From Leuctra nigra (Eukaryota; Arthropoda; Insecta; Plecoptera; Leuctridae): 64,000 nucleotides of DNA. Numbering within the stretch: position 1 is the stretch's first letter; each line of letters starts with the position of its first letter. The stretch is taken from assembly GCA_934045905.1 (NCBI GenBank), contig OW203762.1, positions 15,036,345 through 15,100,344 of the forward strand. Reading direction: 5' to 3'. This document shows positions 21,723 to 35,000 of the stretch, in pieces. Position numbers and translations under genes: made by a program. The notes beneath the pieces are model-generated. The model was not told the origin of the DNA. It searched no databases and saw only the letters and a program-made list of their open reading frames with translations.

Positions 21723-24700
21723 GGTAAATACATGATTTTCTTTACTTAATTTCCTCATTTTATTTGATACCATTTCTGTCTTTCTATTTTCAAACTATCC
21801 CCCAGCAAAATAACCGGTATTGAGTTCTGTTACCATAGCAACCAGAGTGGTGCAACTTCCCAGTGCAAGTAGACGGTTACATAACTTCACCTGAAGCCCG
21901 AAGGATGCAAAAGTTCGAACTTGGAAGAAGCTTAGGATCTTCGTCCTTCGTTGAAGTAATTGAGCAGTAATTGAAGTGCCATCTGGCGGTAGATTCGATT
22001 AACTTGCGCTCGCAGCGCTCTCTAGCTTTGAGAGCGTCAACTGCTCATGACATGCCGCGAAGCAGATCATGGTTCTCAGCCGAGAGTAATTTATTATTGT
22101 GAGAAGAGAGGCCTGATTGATCTTCTGTGAAGAACACCGATCCAAGGATTGCCATGGAGCCATGGACAAAAGCAGGGGAGTGCATCAGCGAAAGTTCAGG
22201 AAATTCATTTACAACACAACAAAACAATACAATTTTCAAAATACTCCGTAAAAAACTTGTTGTGATTATTTAAGTAAAATGTTACACAATATTGCTACTG
22301 TAATGTCACAAATTGTGTTTTGTGTTTTTGGACTATTGTAATAACACACATTTTAGTATTTCAATTACTTGTCAAAAGCCATAAATAATTGTTAGCAACT
22401 GTGTTCAGCTGGAGAAGTCTATGAAGAACAGAAAGATTTGTGTATTCAATAAAAGAAATAATTGTTGGCTTGCATATTATATTTTATGTAGTATGTGTGT
22501 ACTTGGCACTTACATTGAGCTTTCCTCTTTATTTAATTTGTCTCATTCACTTGAGTTACAATCTTTTATAAATGGCATAACAAATATAGATGGTTCTTAC
22601 AATATAACTACATTTACATAAAATATTAATACGTACTTGAGCTTTTTGAAAATTTCTATAATTTTTGATGAAATTTAAATATTGTTTTGTCTTACGACTT
22701 ACTGAAAATTCATGGTGATCAGTAATTAGACTTAATCTGTATTTTTACGTCAATCAAAATAATGTTCATTATAAGAGTCATTAGAATACATAAAATGTTA
22801 TAGAGATGACAGTTTCATGGGATTTCTTTTAGAAAAATTTATAATCAATAGAAATTTAATTATTTCACAAGAGTTTTCAAAAGTCTGATAATAAGCATGG
22901 GTACGTTACTAGAACACGGGTTTCTAACTTACTGAATGCTAACCATAACAACATTATTATAATTATTTTATTTCCCTTCCTTGGAAACTAGAAGGGTCAC
23001 GTTTTTGCTACTTCCTTTCGAAAACTTCTGGCAACAATTCACATTAGCTGGAACTATTTGCTTTTGGTCCCCCCCCCCCCCCCCCCCATTGTAAAACACT
23101 TTTCTCTGGCTTCATAGAGAGGCGAAAGTTTCTCATGGCAACCACATTTTATTTCATCACGCACGCTGATGCAGTCACATGGCTGAAGCTGAGTCCTGTT
23201 GAATTCAGGATCAAAGATGCAAGCAGGACCTTCTAATGCAAGTCCTGATCTTACTCTTGAGCCAAATTTGTATGTATCATGGCGGACTAACCAAATGCAG
23301 ATTGACCTGAAAGAAATTGTACTGGCCAGTAAAAACGTCCCATACTGTCTGATAAGTTCTTGCCATCATCGTAAACCAAGATAATAATTACGAGTTTGTA
23401 TAAGAAGTGTAGGTACAACCAAAAGTACTTCTTCAGTACTTCTTTATGCATGAAGATGTAATAGAATAATCGCATGTTACAACATGTCTACATTACCTTA
23501 TAATGTAAACTTCCTGGTACTAATCATAGTGTTTATTTTGTTACGTCTTCAGTGCGAGTACAATCTGGAGCAATTAAATTATCCCTTCTCGTCATAAAAA
23601 GTTGCATCAATCCGTATCTCAGGTTTCTAAGGTGCATTTCCATGGCTGCGATTTCCTGCGTTCTTCATCCGCTGCGTTATGTTTGCGATACAAATGTGTC
23701 TTGTCCCCTCCTTGAGTGTGTGATTTTCTGTTACTGCAACTTGCAGACATTACAGAGAAATACAGAGAAAAGCATTACCAACGAAAACGCAATGCAATAA
23801 TAGGCCATGTGAAAGACGTGACTGACGATAATTTGTTCTTATGCGCGAAGATTCAAGTGTGGCAATGTTTTGAAATAATTAATTAAATACAAAATTATGT
23901 AGGTACTTTCACAACCTATTTTTTGACCGATTTAGTAATTCATCTGAGAATAAAATTATTGTTTGTTCAATTTATAGCCTTTTATTCGCTGCGTTTACTT
24001 TCGTATTACAAATGTTTTTTTTTTTAAATACTAATACTTAAAATTAGAATAACCAGTTATTATTTTATTTAAGATGGAATACACTGATTTATCCAGTCTC
24101 ATTAATCTAGTTCTAGTCTTACCTCAGACGAGCTTCGTACATTCCTTATTAAAATGCATGGAAACGTACAGTTTACTTAACTCCGTTGTACTTTAGTCAC
24201 AGAAGAGCCATGCAATTAAACCTTCCTTCGTATCTACAGAAACGTGTTATCATTACACTATTCTCTTCCCAGAATGCACTGTTGTTGTTTTCCGACGTTC
24301 CATGTTATCAAACGATTAATTTTCACTTACTAAGGTAATTCATGACTACTAGCGCACTCTGCAGTTCGGCGTAGAAAACGATCGGAGGCGATAGAGCCAA
24401 GCTAAAGACATAATAACACAGTCAAGTAATTGCTCGAGGATTTATAGTTTATGTTAGATGATAAGGGAAGGGAGTCAATAAATTGCGTGTTTTGAGTTTC
24501 TCCTGTGTTTGATTTATATGACGGTGTCGTGGTTAGGAGAGATTTCAGTAGGAATTGTTACAACTTCACTTGAACAAATTTTCGACTGATATCGAATTAA
24601 TACAAAGTTTATAGAACGTGGGAATTAAAGTTATATCTGGGAAAGTGTACGTGTTTCATAATTGTAAAGGAGAATGATAATATCTGGTACAAAATGTTGG

Positions 24701-25411
24701 TTGGGAGAAACATGGCTTTGAGAGTTTAACGTCGCACTGTTTTACAACTAGACGAAGAATAAATGAGTATCTACCATGATGATTTGAGATGATGAGGTAA
24801 AGGTTAGAAAATACGGTGGGGAGAAGACGCCAATTATAGTTGCAAACCTAACCCATCATTTGCCTGTCGACTGAGGAACCAAACAAGAACGTCGAAAATA
24901 TGTAAGTCCAGCCTTTCCCCGTCGGGAAAAACTATTTTAACAATTTGCAACAAATTTCAACTATTTTAACATTTTGCAACAAATTGCAACAAATTGCAAT
25001 AGCAAATTTCTTGCTATGTAAAATGATAATATTACCTGTGGTATTCAGACATGTGCGAATAGTGATTCTAGTTAACCAACACAGTTGCGATTAGGTAAAT
25101 GTTATTATTTAGATAACGCTTATCTTTCTCACATGAAGTGTCAATGTCTCTAGAAATGTGTCAAGACTCAAGAGGCATGTTATTCTTGACTTGTAGGAGA
25201 AAAGATGCAATTATCTAATACACACTCGAAGTACATATAAGTAGAAAATCTCACAGCACTCAAACAAAGTTCACGCTTAGGTACGTGTCGTAAATTCATT
25301 CTTCAACCAACGTTAGTTTTAGCATTTCGCAAAAAAAACATAACCTACCTACATAAATATGCGGAACGTTGTTATGAATCACAAAAACGTGTACAGGTTT
25401 AGCCTAATAGA
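21723..25411. other. Gene-less stretch
   Basis: I see no recognisable exon or RNA gene. There is a C homopolymer near 23069-23087, a CAACAAATTGCAACAAATTG-type short repeat near 24940-25005, and otherwise AT-rich sequence with only short chance ORFs. Confidence 0.5.
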
Positions 25412-25417
25412 TTTATT
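25412..25417 (-). terminator. Poly(A) signal next to the Ly6 stop codon
   Basis: AATAAA on the minus strand lies directly after the TAA stop (25418-25420). If used, it gives a very short 3' UTR. Confidence 0.4.
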
Positions 25418-25771
25418 TTAAAATGAAGTTGTTACTAAAATTAGACTGATAATCACAACCGAAAGGGTCAGCAACACATTGGCCAATAAACTGACAGTAC
25501 AATTACATCCATCCTTGTCCTTACAACCGCATTTCTGAAAACCCCTCCAATTTTCACAGAACGGCTCAGTGACATTATTTCTGTCTCTGTCACACGATCT
25601 CTTGATGTTCTCGTTGTAATCCACCAACTTGGCGCAGTATCCATAATCACATTGCATCATCTTCAAGCGCCGTGTCTCATCCTTGCACTCTTTGACCAGA
25701 GTAGACTCACATTCGTAGCACATCAGAGCGGATGACACGGATATGGCGGCAAACAGCAGGCCCTGGAACAT
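25418..25771 (-). CDS. Ly6/uPAR-type three-finger protein, probably GPI-anchored
   Basis: The promoter-distal unit of the upstream array runs on into unique sequence and gives a 117-aa protein. It has a signal peptide (MFQGLLFAAISVSSA), mature start LMCYECES, eleven cysteines in the Ly6 pattern ending KDGCN, sequons NVT and NCT, and a hydrophobic C-terminus that fits GPI attachment. Insect Ly6 proteins act at the cell surface, in septate junctions, channel modulation or receptor modulation. Which role applies here cannot be told. The frame is open upstream through several repeat units to 26896, so the start is ambiguous: the ATG at 25771 is the shortest sensible choice. Alternatively GTTATGTTCCAG just before GGCCTG is a splice acceptor and the first codons come from another exon. 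Confidence 0.75.
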   Translation of the reverse strand: MFQGLLFAAISVSSALMCYECESTLVKECKDETRRLKMMQCDYGYCAKLVDYNENIKRSCDRDRNNVTEPFCENWRGFQKCGCKDKDGCNCTVSLLANVLLTLSVVIISLILVTTSF

Positions 25772-28700
25772 AACCTCAACACATTGCATCATCTGCAAGC
25801 GCAGTGTCTCGTCCTTGCACTCTTTGACCATAGTAGACTCACATTCGTAGCACATCAGAGCGGATGACACGGATATGGCGGCAAACAGCAGGCCCTGGAA
25901 CATAACCTCAACACATGGCATCATCTTCAAGCGCCGTGTCTCGTCCTTGCACTCTTTGACCAGAGTAGACTCACATTCGTAGCACATCAGAGCGGATGAC
26001 CCGGATATGGCGGCAAACAGCAGGCCCTGGAACATAACCTCAACACATTGCATCATCTTCAAGCTCAGTGTCTCATCCTTGCACTCTTTGACCAGAGTAG
26101 ACTCACATTCGTAGCACATCATAGCGGATGACACAGATATGGCGGCAAACAGCAGGCCCTGGAACATAACCTCAACACATTGCATCATCTTCAAGCTCAG
26201 TGTCTCATCCTTGCACTCTTTGACCAGAGTAGACTCACATTCGTAGCACATCAGAGCGGATGACCCGGATATGGCGGCAAACAGCAGGCCCTGGAACATA
26301 ACCTCAACACATGGCATCATCTTCAAGCGCCGTGTCTCGTCCTTGCACTCTTTGACCAGAGTAGACTCACATTCGTAGCACATCAGAGCGGATGACACAG
26401 ATATGGCGGCAAACAGCAGGCCCTGGAACATAACCTCAACACATTGCATCATCTTCAAGCTCAGTGTCTCGTCCTTGCACTCTTTGACCAGAGTAGACTC
26501 ACATTCGTAGCACATCAGAGCGGATGACACAGATATGGCGGCAAACAGCAGGCCCTGGAACATAACCTCAACACATTGCATCATCTTCAAGCTCAGTGTC
26601 TCGTCCTTGCACTCTTTGACCAGAGTAGACTCACATTCGTAGCACATCAGAGCGGATGACACGGATATGGCGGCAAACAGCAGGCCCTGGAACATAACCT
26701 CAACACATGGCATCATCTGCAAGCGCAGTGTCTCGTCCTTGCACTCTTTGACCAGAGTAGACTCACATTCGTAGCACATCAGAGCGGATGACACGGATAT
26801 GGCGGCAAACAGCAGGCCCTGGAACATAACCTCAACACATGGCATCATCTTCAAGCGCAGTGTCTCGTCCTTGCACTTTGACCATAGTAGACTCACATTC
26901 GTAGCACATCAGAGCGGATGACACGGATATGGCGGCAAACAGCAGGCCCTGGAACATAACCTCAACACATGGCATCATCTTCAAGCGCCGTGTCTCGTCC
27001 TTGCACTCTTTGACCAGAGACGACTCACATTCGTAGCACATCAGAGCGGATGACACAGATATGGCGGCAAACAGCAGGCCCTGGAACATAACCTCAACAC
27101 ATGGCATCATCTTCAAGCGCCGTGTCTCGTCCTTGCACTCTTTGACCAGAGTAGACTCACATTCGTAGCACATCAGAGCGGATGACACAGATATGGCGGC
27201 AAACAGCAGGCCCTGGAACATAACCTCAACACATGGCATCATCTTCCAGCGCCGTGTCTCATCCTTGCACTCTTTGACCAGAGTAGATTCACATTCGTAG
27301 CACATCAGAGCGGATGACACGGATATGGCGGCAAACAGCAGGCCCTGGAACATAACCTCAACACATGGCATCATCTTCAAGCGCCGTGTCTCGTCCTTGC
27401 ACTCTTTGACCAGAGTAGATTCACATTCGTAGCACATCAGAGCGGATGACCCGGATATGGCGGCAAACAGCAGGCCCTGGAACATAACCTCAACACATGG
27501 CATCATCTTCAAGCGCCGTGTCTCGTCCTTGCACTTTGACCATAGTAGACTCACATTCGTAGCACATCAGAGTGGATGACACGGATATGGCGGCAAACAG
27601 CAGGCCCTGGAACATAACCTCAACACATTGCATCATCTTCAAGCGCCGTGTCTCGTCCTTGCACTTTGACCATAGTAGACTCACATTCGTAGCACATCAG
27701 AGCGGATGACACGGATATGGCGGCAAACAGCAGGCCCTGGAACATAACCTCAACACATGGCATCATCTTCAAGCGCCGTGTCTCGTCCTTGCACTTTGAC
27801 CATAGTAGACTCACATTCGTAGCACATCAGAGCGGATGACACGGATATGGCGGCAAACAGCAGGCCCTGGAACATAACCTCAACACATGGCATCATCTTC
27901 AAGCGCCGTGTCTCGTCCTTGCACTTTGACCATAGTAGACTCACATTCGTAGCACATCAGAGTGGATGACACGGATATGGCGGCAAACAGCAGGCCCTGG
28001 AACATAACCTCAACACATGGCATCATCTTCAAGCGCCGTGTCTCATCCTTGCACTCTTTGACCAGAGTAGACTCACATTCGTAGCACATCAGAGCGGATG
28101 ACCCGGATATGGCGGCAAACAGCAGGCCCTGGAACATAACCTCAACACATTGCATCATCTTCAAGCTCAGTGTCTCGTCCTTGCACTCTTTGACCAGAGT
28201 AGACTCACATTCGTAGCACATCAGAGCGGATGACACGGATATGGCGGCAAACAGCAGGCCCTGGAACATAACCTTAACACATGGCATCATCTTCAAGCGC
28301 CGTGTCTCGTCCTTGCACTCTTTGACCAGAGTAGACTCACATTCGTAGCACATCAGAGCGGATGACACGGATATGGCGGCAAACAGCAGGCCCTGGAACA
28401 TAACCTCAACACATGGCATCATCTTCAAGCGCAGTGTCTCGTCCTTGCACTCTTTGACCAGAGTAGACTCACATTCGTAGCACATCAGAGCGGATGACAC
28501 GGATATGGCGGCAAACAGCAGGCCCTGGAACATAACCTCAACACATGGCATCATCTTCAAGCGCCGTGTCTCATCCTTGCACTCTTTGACCAGAGTAGAC
28601 TCACATTCGTAGCACATCAGAGCGGATGACACGGATATGGCGGCAAACAGCAGGCCCTGGAACATAACCTCAACACATGGCATCATCTTCAAGCGCCGTG

Positions 28701-29335
28701 TCTCGTCCTTGCACTCTTTGACCAGAGTAGACTCACATTCGTAGCACATCAGAGCGGATGACACGGATATGGCGGCAAACAGCAGGCCCTGGAACATAAC
28801 CTCAACACATGGCATCATCTTCAAGCGCCGTGTCTCATCCTTGCACTCTTTGACCAGAGTAGATTCACATTCGTAGCACATCAGAGCGGATGACACAGAT
28901 ATGGCGGCAAACAGCAGGCCCTGGAACATAACCTCAACACATTGCATCATCTTCAAGCGCCGTGTCTCATCCTTGCACTCTTTGACCAGAGTAGACTCAC
29001 ATTCGTAGCACATCAGAGCGGATGACACGGATATGGCGGCAAACAGCAGGCCCTGGAACATAACCTCAACACATTGCATCATCTTCAAGCGCCGTGTCTC
29101 GTCCTTGCACTCTTTGACCAGAGTAGACTCACATTCGTAGCACATCAGAGCGGATGACCCGGATATGGCGGCAAACAGCAGGCCCTGGAACATAACCTCA
29201 ACACATTGCATCATCTTCAAGCGCCGTGTCTCGTCCTTGCACTCTTTGACCAGAGTAGACTCACATTCGTAGCACATCAGAGCGGATGACACAGATATGG
29301 CGGCAAACAGCAGGCCCTGGAACATAACCTCAACT
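25650..29335 (-). repeat. Tandem array of ~28 copies of the Ly6 signal-peptide/first-finger exon segment
   Basis: Units of 132 bp (44 codons) repeat the segment from TTGAGGTTATGTTCCAG through the signal peptide and LMCYECES..VKECKDET to ATGATGCAATGTG. The GAACATAACC landmark recurs from about 25767 to 29321, 28 times. Five units (near 26874, 27534, 27663, 27793 and 27923) are 130 bp because TCTTTGACCAGAG became TTTGACCATAG, which shifts the frame. The rest are stop-free, so frames of 492 and 517 codons exist. Units vary at a few diagnostic positions (GCGCCG/GCTCAG, ACACGG/ACCCGG), some alternating in pairs, which implies multi-unit duplication. Confidence 0.95.
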
Positions 29336-29500
29336 TGAGAGAGTGCATAGTACACATGCGCATAATCAGGAAGACCAGATGTCATCCAGCGGCCTTGGAA
29401 CATAACCTCAACATGAGGCAGTGCATAGGACACATGAGCGTCAACAGAAAGAAATAAGTCATCCTGCAGTCCCTGGACTGGAACATAACCTCAATTTGAG
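29336..29500 (-). repeat. Degenerate remnants of the Ly6 array border
   Basis: The motif GGAACATAACCTCAA recurs near 29395-29412 and 29480-29495, separated by sequence unlike the main unit. Either the 5' border of the array was itself duplicated, or this is the original 5' flank or intron end of the Ly6 gene. Confidence 0.6.
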
Positions 29501-30108
29501 TCAACATGTTGTTTGATATGAATGTAAATTCTTAAGTCTCAAACGTTTTAAAACTAAGTGTGGTTAGAAACTAGAAACCACTAGAGTGGGTCCGGACTCC
29601 GGAGAGTGTTTTAATGCTCCAAAATCACAAATAAGTTACTCCACGTCCACGTCCACGATCCGAACCTATCGTTATCTCATAAATATCACAAAATGTCAGT
29701 ATGTATACAAGCATCTATGTAATTTAAGTTTGTACTGTTTAACGTAATCTAAAAATTTAATTGACTTACTTGTAACATTATACACTACGCTACAGATAGG
29801 CTTCATAGCTAGGTCACAAACGTTATCTCTTCAATACTTACAATCTGAGCTTTCGTTAACATCCCACACTGGTTGATACTAGAGTACATTGTATTATCTT
29901 CAACGACTTTTGTTTCTGAAAATCTGTTTCTTACTCGTATCATGGCCTCTTGAATTCGCCGTTGAACCATTGTTGAAGATTTATAAAACAGCGAGAACTC
30001 AACAATGGGAATTCTCATCCCATTGTTAAGAGTTTGTGGTTTAACAACAATGTGGTTCTAGTTATAAATAGATCAAAAACTCCCAAGATGCAGTGGATAT
30101 TCGATATG

Positions 30109-30119
30109 GTATCCTTTTT

Positions 30120-30151
<32 letters not shown>

Positions 30152-30282
30152 TCGTTCTTTCTTTCTTTCTTTCTATCTTTCTTCATTCTTTCTTTCTTCA
30201 TTCTTTCATTCTTTCTTTCTTTCTTTCTTTCTTCATTCTTTCTTTCCTTCTTTCTTTCTTTCTGTCTTTCTTTCTTTCTTTA
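30109..30282 (+). repeat. (CTTT)n microsatellite
   Basis: The run is about 170 bp of CTTT/CATTCTTT repeats with interruptions. The Ser/Phe-rich ORFs across it are repeat artefacts. Confidence 0.95.
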
Positions 30283-31560
30283 TTACACGATTAATCTATT
30301 TTAATGTTTTAGCATTGAGTGTAAGACATTTTGTTTAATTTGGATAATTGTACACAGGCAAAATCGCTAACTCGCATGACTGTTTACTGTGCAATGTGTT
30401 TTTTGTAGGTAATGCCCAGATCAAACTTTTCCACAAATCGATCTGAAATTTTGCACACGCACAAAGAACTCACGAGACCGATCAAATTTTGAATTTTCAT
30501 TAGGACCAACATTCTAGTTTTCTTCCAGAAAAATCAGTCAATAAGAACAATACTAATTGACATATTATAAACAATTTATTATGGTTTTGAAATATTTGTA
30601 ACAGTATTCGAAGGTATTGTGAATAATATTCACTGCTCATTTGACGCATGTTATTATATTGTCCCCAAGAGTTATCTCAAGGCTTGTTGAGCAGCAGCAA
30701 CTTTCACACGCAATTAATTCGCGCAATACGAAGGCTCGCTTATCAACGCGTTAGAGCGTTTTCCTAGTACATCTAATGGACTAAATGGAGAGTAGATTCC
30801 ACATGTGCATGCATTTTCATACATCCTTCATCCTCCTTGAATTGATCAAATATTCCGCTGAGTCTACATTTGGTGTCAGGTTGTGGGATATCATTTCAAA
30901 TAATTCAATTCCCAAGCAAACTGGTTAATTTATTCATTCCGAATGGCCGCAATTCAGTTGAAATCAAAGTGTGAAGTCAAACACGCTTCAGACGACTGTG
31001 AGACCAGAGTGTATTGAGTTAGTTTGCATTGATAGCAAGAGAAGTGGCTTAATTAATGTCCAGTTCAATGATACTCTAAACAAGCTCGTGATGCGCGCGC
31101 ATACAGCGTCAAAACATTCAGTCAGGATTTATGTCACAGCATTCCAGAGTGCACAGAAATACTCATATAATACATTGGAGGCGTTAATACATCGCAGCCA
31201 ACACTCGTCCGGGAGATAAAAGAATCTGTAGCTTACTTTCTCAAAAATGGATTATTGAAGAATAATATTCCCAAACTAGTATAATACATCTTTTTATAGT
31301 TCTAGAAATATCTCTTTCTTCTTGTTTATTGCTCTATGTAGGATATCACTGACTACCTGGATGCAATGAATAAAGGCACCTCCCACAATCAAATAATGTA
31401 GGTATCTGAATTTTCAAAATATCAAGATATTCAAGAATCAAAAATATATTTCTGCCTCTTTTCAGTTATAAATACTCTAAACAAACAAAACTATATTTTG
31501 ATATTACTTTTAATATTTCGTGTTTCGATTTATTAGTTTGGATTTAGTTACAATAAATAC

Positions 31561-31931
31561 TCTCTTCTTGGACGTTTCACAAAAGGGATCAATATTATAA
31601 GTCAACCAAGCTTTGAATTTAACAACATTTGGACACAGATATTACGAGAACAAGTAAATAGAAGATGGGAAAAAATTAAGAAGAATATGCAGTAAAGTAG
31701 TTAAATTACAAGTAGGGTAGAGTCCAACAGCTGGTTTTTTGGTTGTTTTCTATTGTACCTTGTGGTTTCTTTGTGAAATGTTTTGATTTTTTGTAAGCTT
31801 GTTGTAAAATGTTTTTCGATTATTATTTGTTTGTTTTTGACCTGTCAAACTCCTGAGGAAGCCCACTGAAAAGAGGGTGAAATATAGAGTTTTCTAATAA
31901 AAATACAGTTTGTGAAATGTCCAAGAAGAGA
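31561..31931. repeat. 370-bp element with ~22-bp terminal inverted repeats
   Basis: TCTCTTCTTGGACGTTTCAC at 31561 is mirrored by GTGAAATGTCCAAGAAGAGA ending at 31931, with one mismatch. The inner part GGACATTTCACAA is shared with the hairpin at 21.6 kb. No coding capacity is seen; a MITE is likely. Confidence 0.6.
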
Positions 31932-32002
31932 ATGTTTATATTACTTTAGGAAGTTTTTGATAATTCCCAAACCATGAAAAAAATCACCATAATTGTACAT
32001 AA

Positions 32003-35000
32003 ATGAATAACATATTGGTTGTGGTTGTGGTATATGTTATGTGCAGTATATATCTACTTCATTTTGAAATGAGACAACATGACACCATGTCAGTCGTGAA
32101 GGGAGGGGGGAGGTCACCTGAGTTACCCCCTCCCCTCACCACCTCAGGGGAAATTAAGCATCATCTCAAATATCTCCCTCAATCTGAGTTCCTGAGAGAG
32201 GCCTCTAGAAATCGTTATCCTCAAATGAGCAAGTAACTGGACAATGTATCTGCATCTCAAGATCATAATCTCGTGTTTATTTAGATATCTTTCTTGAATA
32301 ATAGTCACACTAAAGGTGTACTGTTGCTTCAGTCAGATTTGTTGCCCTTTTGTGATGAGTATCAGTGGGTTTCTATGAAATATTGATGTTGTTACTAACA
32401 GGCCCGCTCCAGCGGAAGTGGTCCATAACTGGTTATACGAAAGATCAGTCTATGTCTCAATATCGCAATTTTTTGTATTGTAAGCAAAAATAAAGATAAA
32501 TTGAATTGGTAGTTTTTTAACAAGTTTTTGTTATTGTGCAGTTACTGATAACCTCATTTGCTGATCTATATCTCGTCCGAATGATAACCGGATGAAGAGA
32601 AACTTGAGATTTCTGTGATGCGCTATCTTAACTTGTAATCCATGTATCTAACCTTGTCTCTGTCCCAATTATTAGTCATTATCTCTCCATATAGCATAAA
32701 CGCCGGTGTGAAATGTTTAGTATAGGAATTGGAACAGTCTAAATAAGACATGTGAAACTGTATGGGGAGATGTTTCAACAATCCCAGGTGTGGATTGTTT
32801 TCTTCCTCTGCACAACAAGGGGAGTAGGTAAGTGCGATAAATTCTAGAAAAATCACATAACTTTTGACAAAATAGCAGCATAAGAAATTAAAATATTGAA
32901 ATGACTAGAAATACCACATTGCCATAACAAATTTAATAATAACTTTTCCAAGTTTTACTTTGTAATTTAAGCTAACATAAATCCTCATGATAAACACCCA
33001 GTTTAAAAATAACAGCCCAACTAGAGGAACTAAAGATTAAGTCCTGGAAAGTGGAAAGTAATGACAACAAAAATAATTCTTATTATCAAAATATATTTGG
33101 CGCACGCGCATCGTGTATACCGATATTACAGATTGTGTTTTGGCCAAAAGTAAAATATATCTACATCTATATCTCTACTCAAAGAGACGTGCCAAGTATT
33201 TCTTGATGATATAAATATTTCTTCAATTAGTAATTTCTTCAGCAGGTGAAAGCTGCTCTCTGCCGGAACTGGACTGCGGCCGAGGCTACTCGTGCTGCGG
33301 TTTTAGCTGCTGTCTGGACAGGTAACTAAAATGTTCCCAAGAATCGCGTTCCAATCGCAAATCGCACGCAGGACGAGGAACATGTCTCCATGTGTTTCGT
33401 GTTTCACTTGGAATGAAATAAACAAAATATTAAATAAAAAAGGAAAGGCAAATATTGACGAGGTGATAAGTAAATATTTGGGTAAAAATAAAACTCTCAG
33501 TGAGATTGTGAACTCATTTGTGCAATCTTTTGTAGATGGTATTGATCACATTAAACACAAATGTAATAGGAAGTTATGCGTTGATGGTAACTCTGGTCAA
33601 TTCGAGGGAATAAATTGTTCCATGTATGTACCTTAAGCTAAAAGTGATGATATTTATAAAATTATAGTACAAATGAATGTAAATAAGGCAGCAGGAATTG
33701 ACAGGATAAGGATGAAAGACATAAACTTATTAGCAAACGAACTTAGTCCATTAATCGCAAATTTAATTAATCTTACCATTTCGAAAGGTATTATACCAGA
33801 AGATTTGAAATTGTCAGTTGTACGCCCAGTTTATAAGTCTGGAGATCATTCCGATTATGGAAATTACCGCCCCATTGCTATACTACCCTCAATCGAAAAA
33901 ATAATGGAACGATATATTGCAAATAATTTAGTTAAATTTTTAGATCAGCACAACATCATTCATGGTATTCAGTATGGATTTCGAGTGGGAAAAAGTACGA
34001 CAGAATTGCTTGAAAATTTCTCAAATTTCGTAAATGAAAAATTAAATGATAATAAAGATATAGTTGCTATTTTCATTGATTTCAGTAAAGCATTTGACAC
34101 CCTAGAATACGATAAATTAATAGCGGCTTTGGAAATATCAGGAATTAGGGGACCAATTTTAAACTGGTTTATGAATTATTTGTTAAATAGAAAGTTATTA
34201 GTAAAGGTAAGCCATTGTGAAAGCAAAATTTTAAAGTTTAATTGCATAGCACAAGGTTCAATATTAGGACCTACATTATATCTATTATATGTAAATAATA
34301 TGTGCGATAATTTAGTAAATTGTAAGGTATACCTATATGCAGATGACACCGTAATGATCACAGAACATAAATATCTAGAGGAAGCAGAAGAGTTAATGCA
34401 AGAAAATTTTAACAGAATTACTAGGTGGACACATGATAATGGATTAGTAATAAATTATAAGAAGACAAAGGTAATGCATATACGTACGTGTAAAAAACCC
34501 ACTCGAGGTCTCGATATTGTTTTACATGATTGTGAGTGTTTAGAAAATAAAGCTGTAGTTGGAAATATTACATGGATTTGTAATTGTAATTATAAATTAG
34601 AAACGGTTAATGAAATTAAATATTTGGGCGTTATGATAGACAAAAATTTTAAATTTAAAGCACAGGTTGAAGCGGTCAGAAACAAGTTAAGAGTTTGTGT
34701 ATTTAAATTTTATACGTTGAAACAATATTTGCCTTTCCATACTTTGCGGATTGTGTACTTGGCTCTTGTTGAAAGTGTTATGAGGTATGGTATCTTGACA
34801 TGGGGACATGCATCAGATTATTTAATAAATAATATTTCCAAATTACAAACAAGAATTTTAAAGAATCTATTGCCGGAACATTTAAAAAATGAAATAATTA
34901 AAAACAATAGTATATACTCATTCTGTGGAGTGTTCACATTTCAGCAATTATATGATTACCACCTAATATTAAAACATTATTTCAATAAAGAAAATAAGAT

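Larger units (their letters stand above)
29501..32002. other. Mostly gene-less stretch with a microsatellite and a TIR element
   Basis: Only the CTTT microsatellite and the 31.56-31.93 kb element, listed separately, stand out. A block near 30700-30760 (CGAAGGCTCGCTTATCAACG) resembles 38340-38380 (CGCAGGCTCGCTTATCAAAG) and is probably part of a dispersed repeat. No exon is recognised. Confidence 0.5.

Noticed and set aside
25650..29335. Regular repeats considered as a CRISPR array
   Set aside because: Units are contiguous coding segments of 132/130 bp with no variable spacers, in a eukaryotic context.
30034..30338. Ser/Phe-rich ORFs
   Set aside because: They are translations of the CTTT microsatellite.
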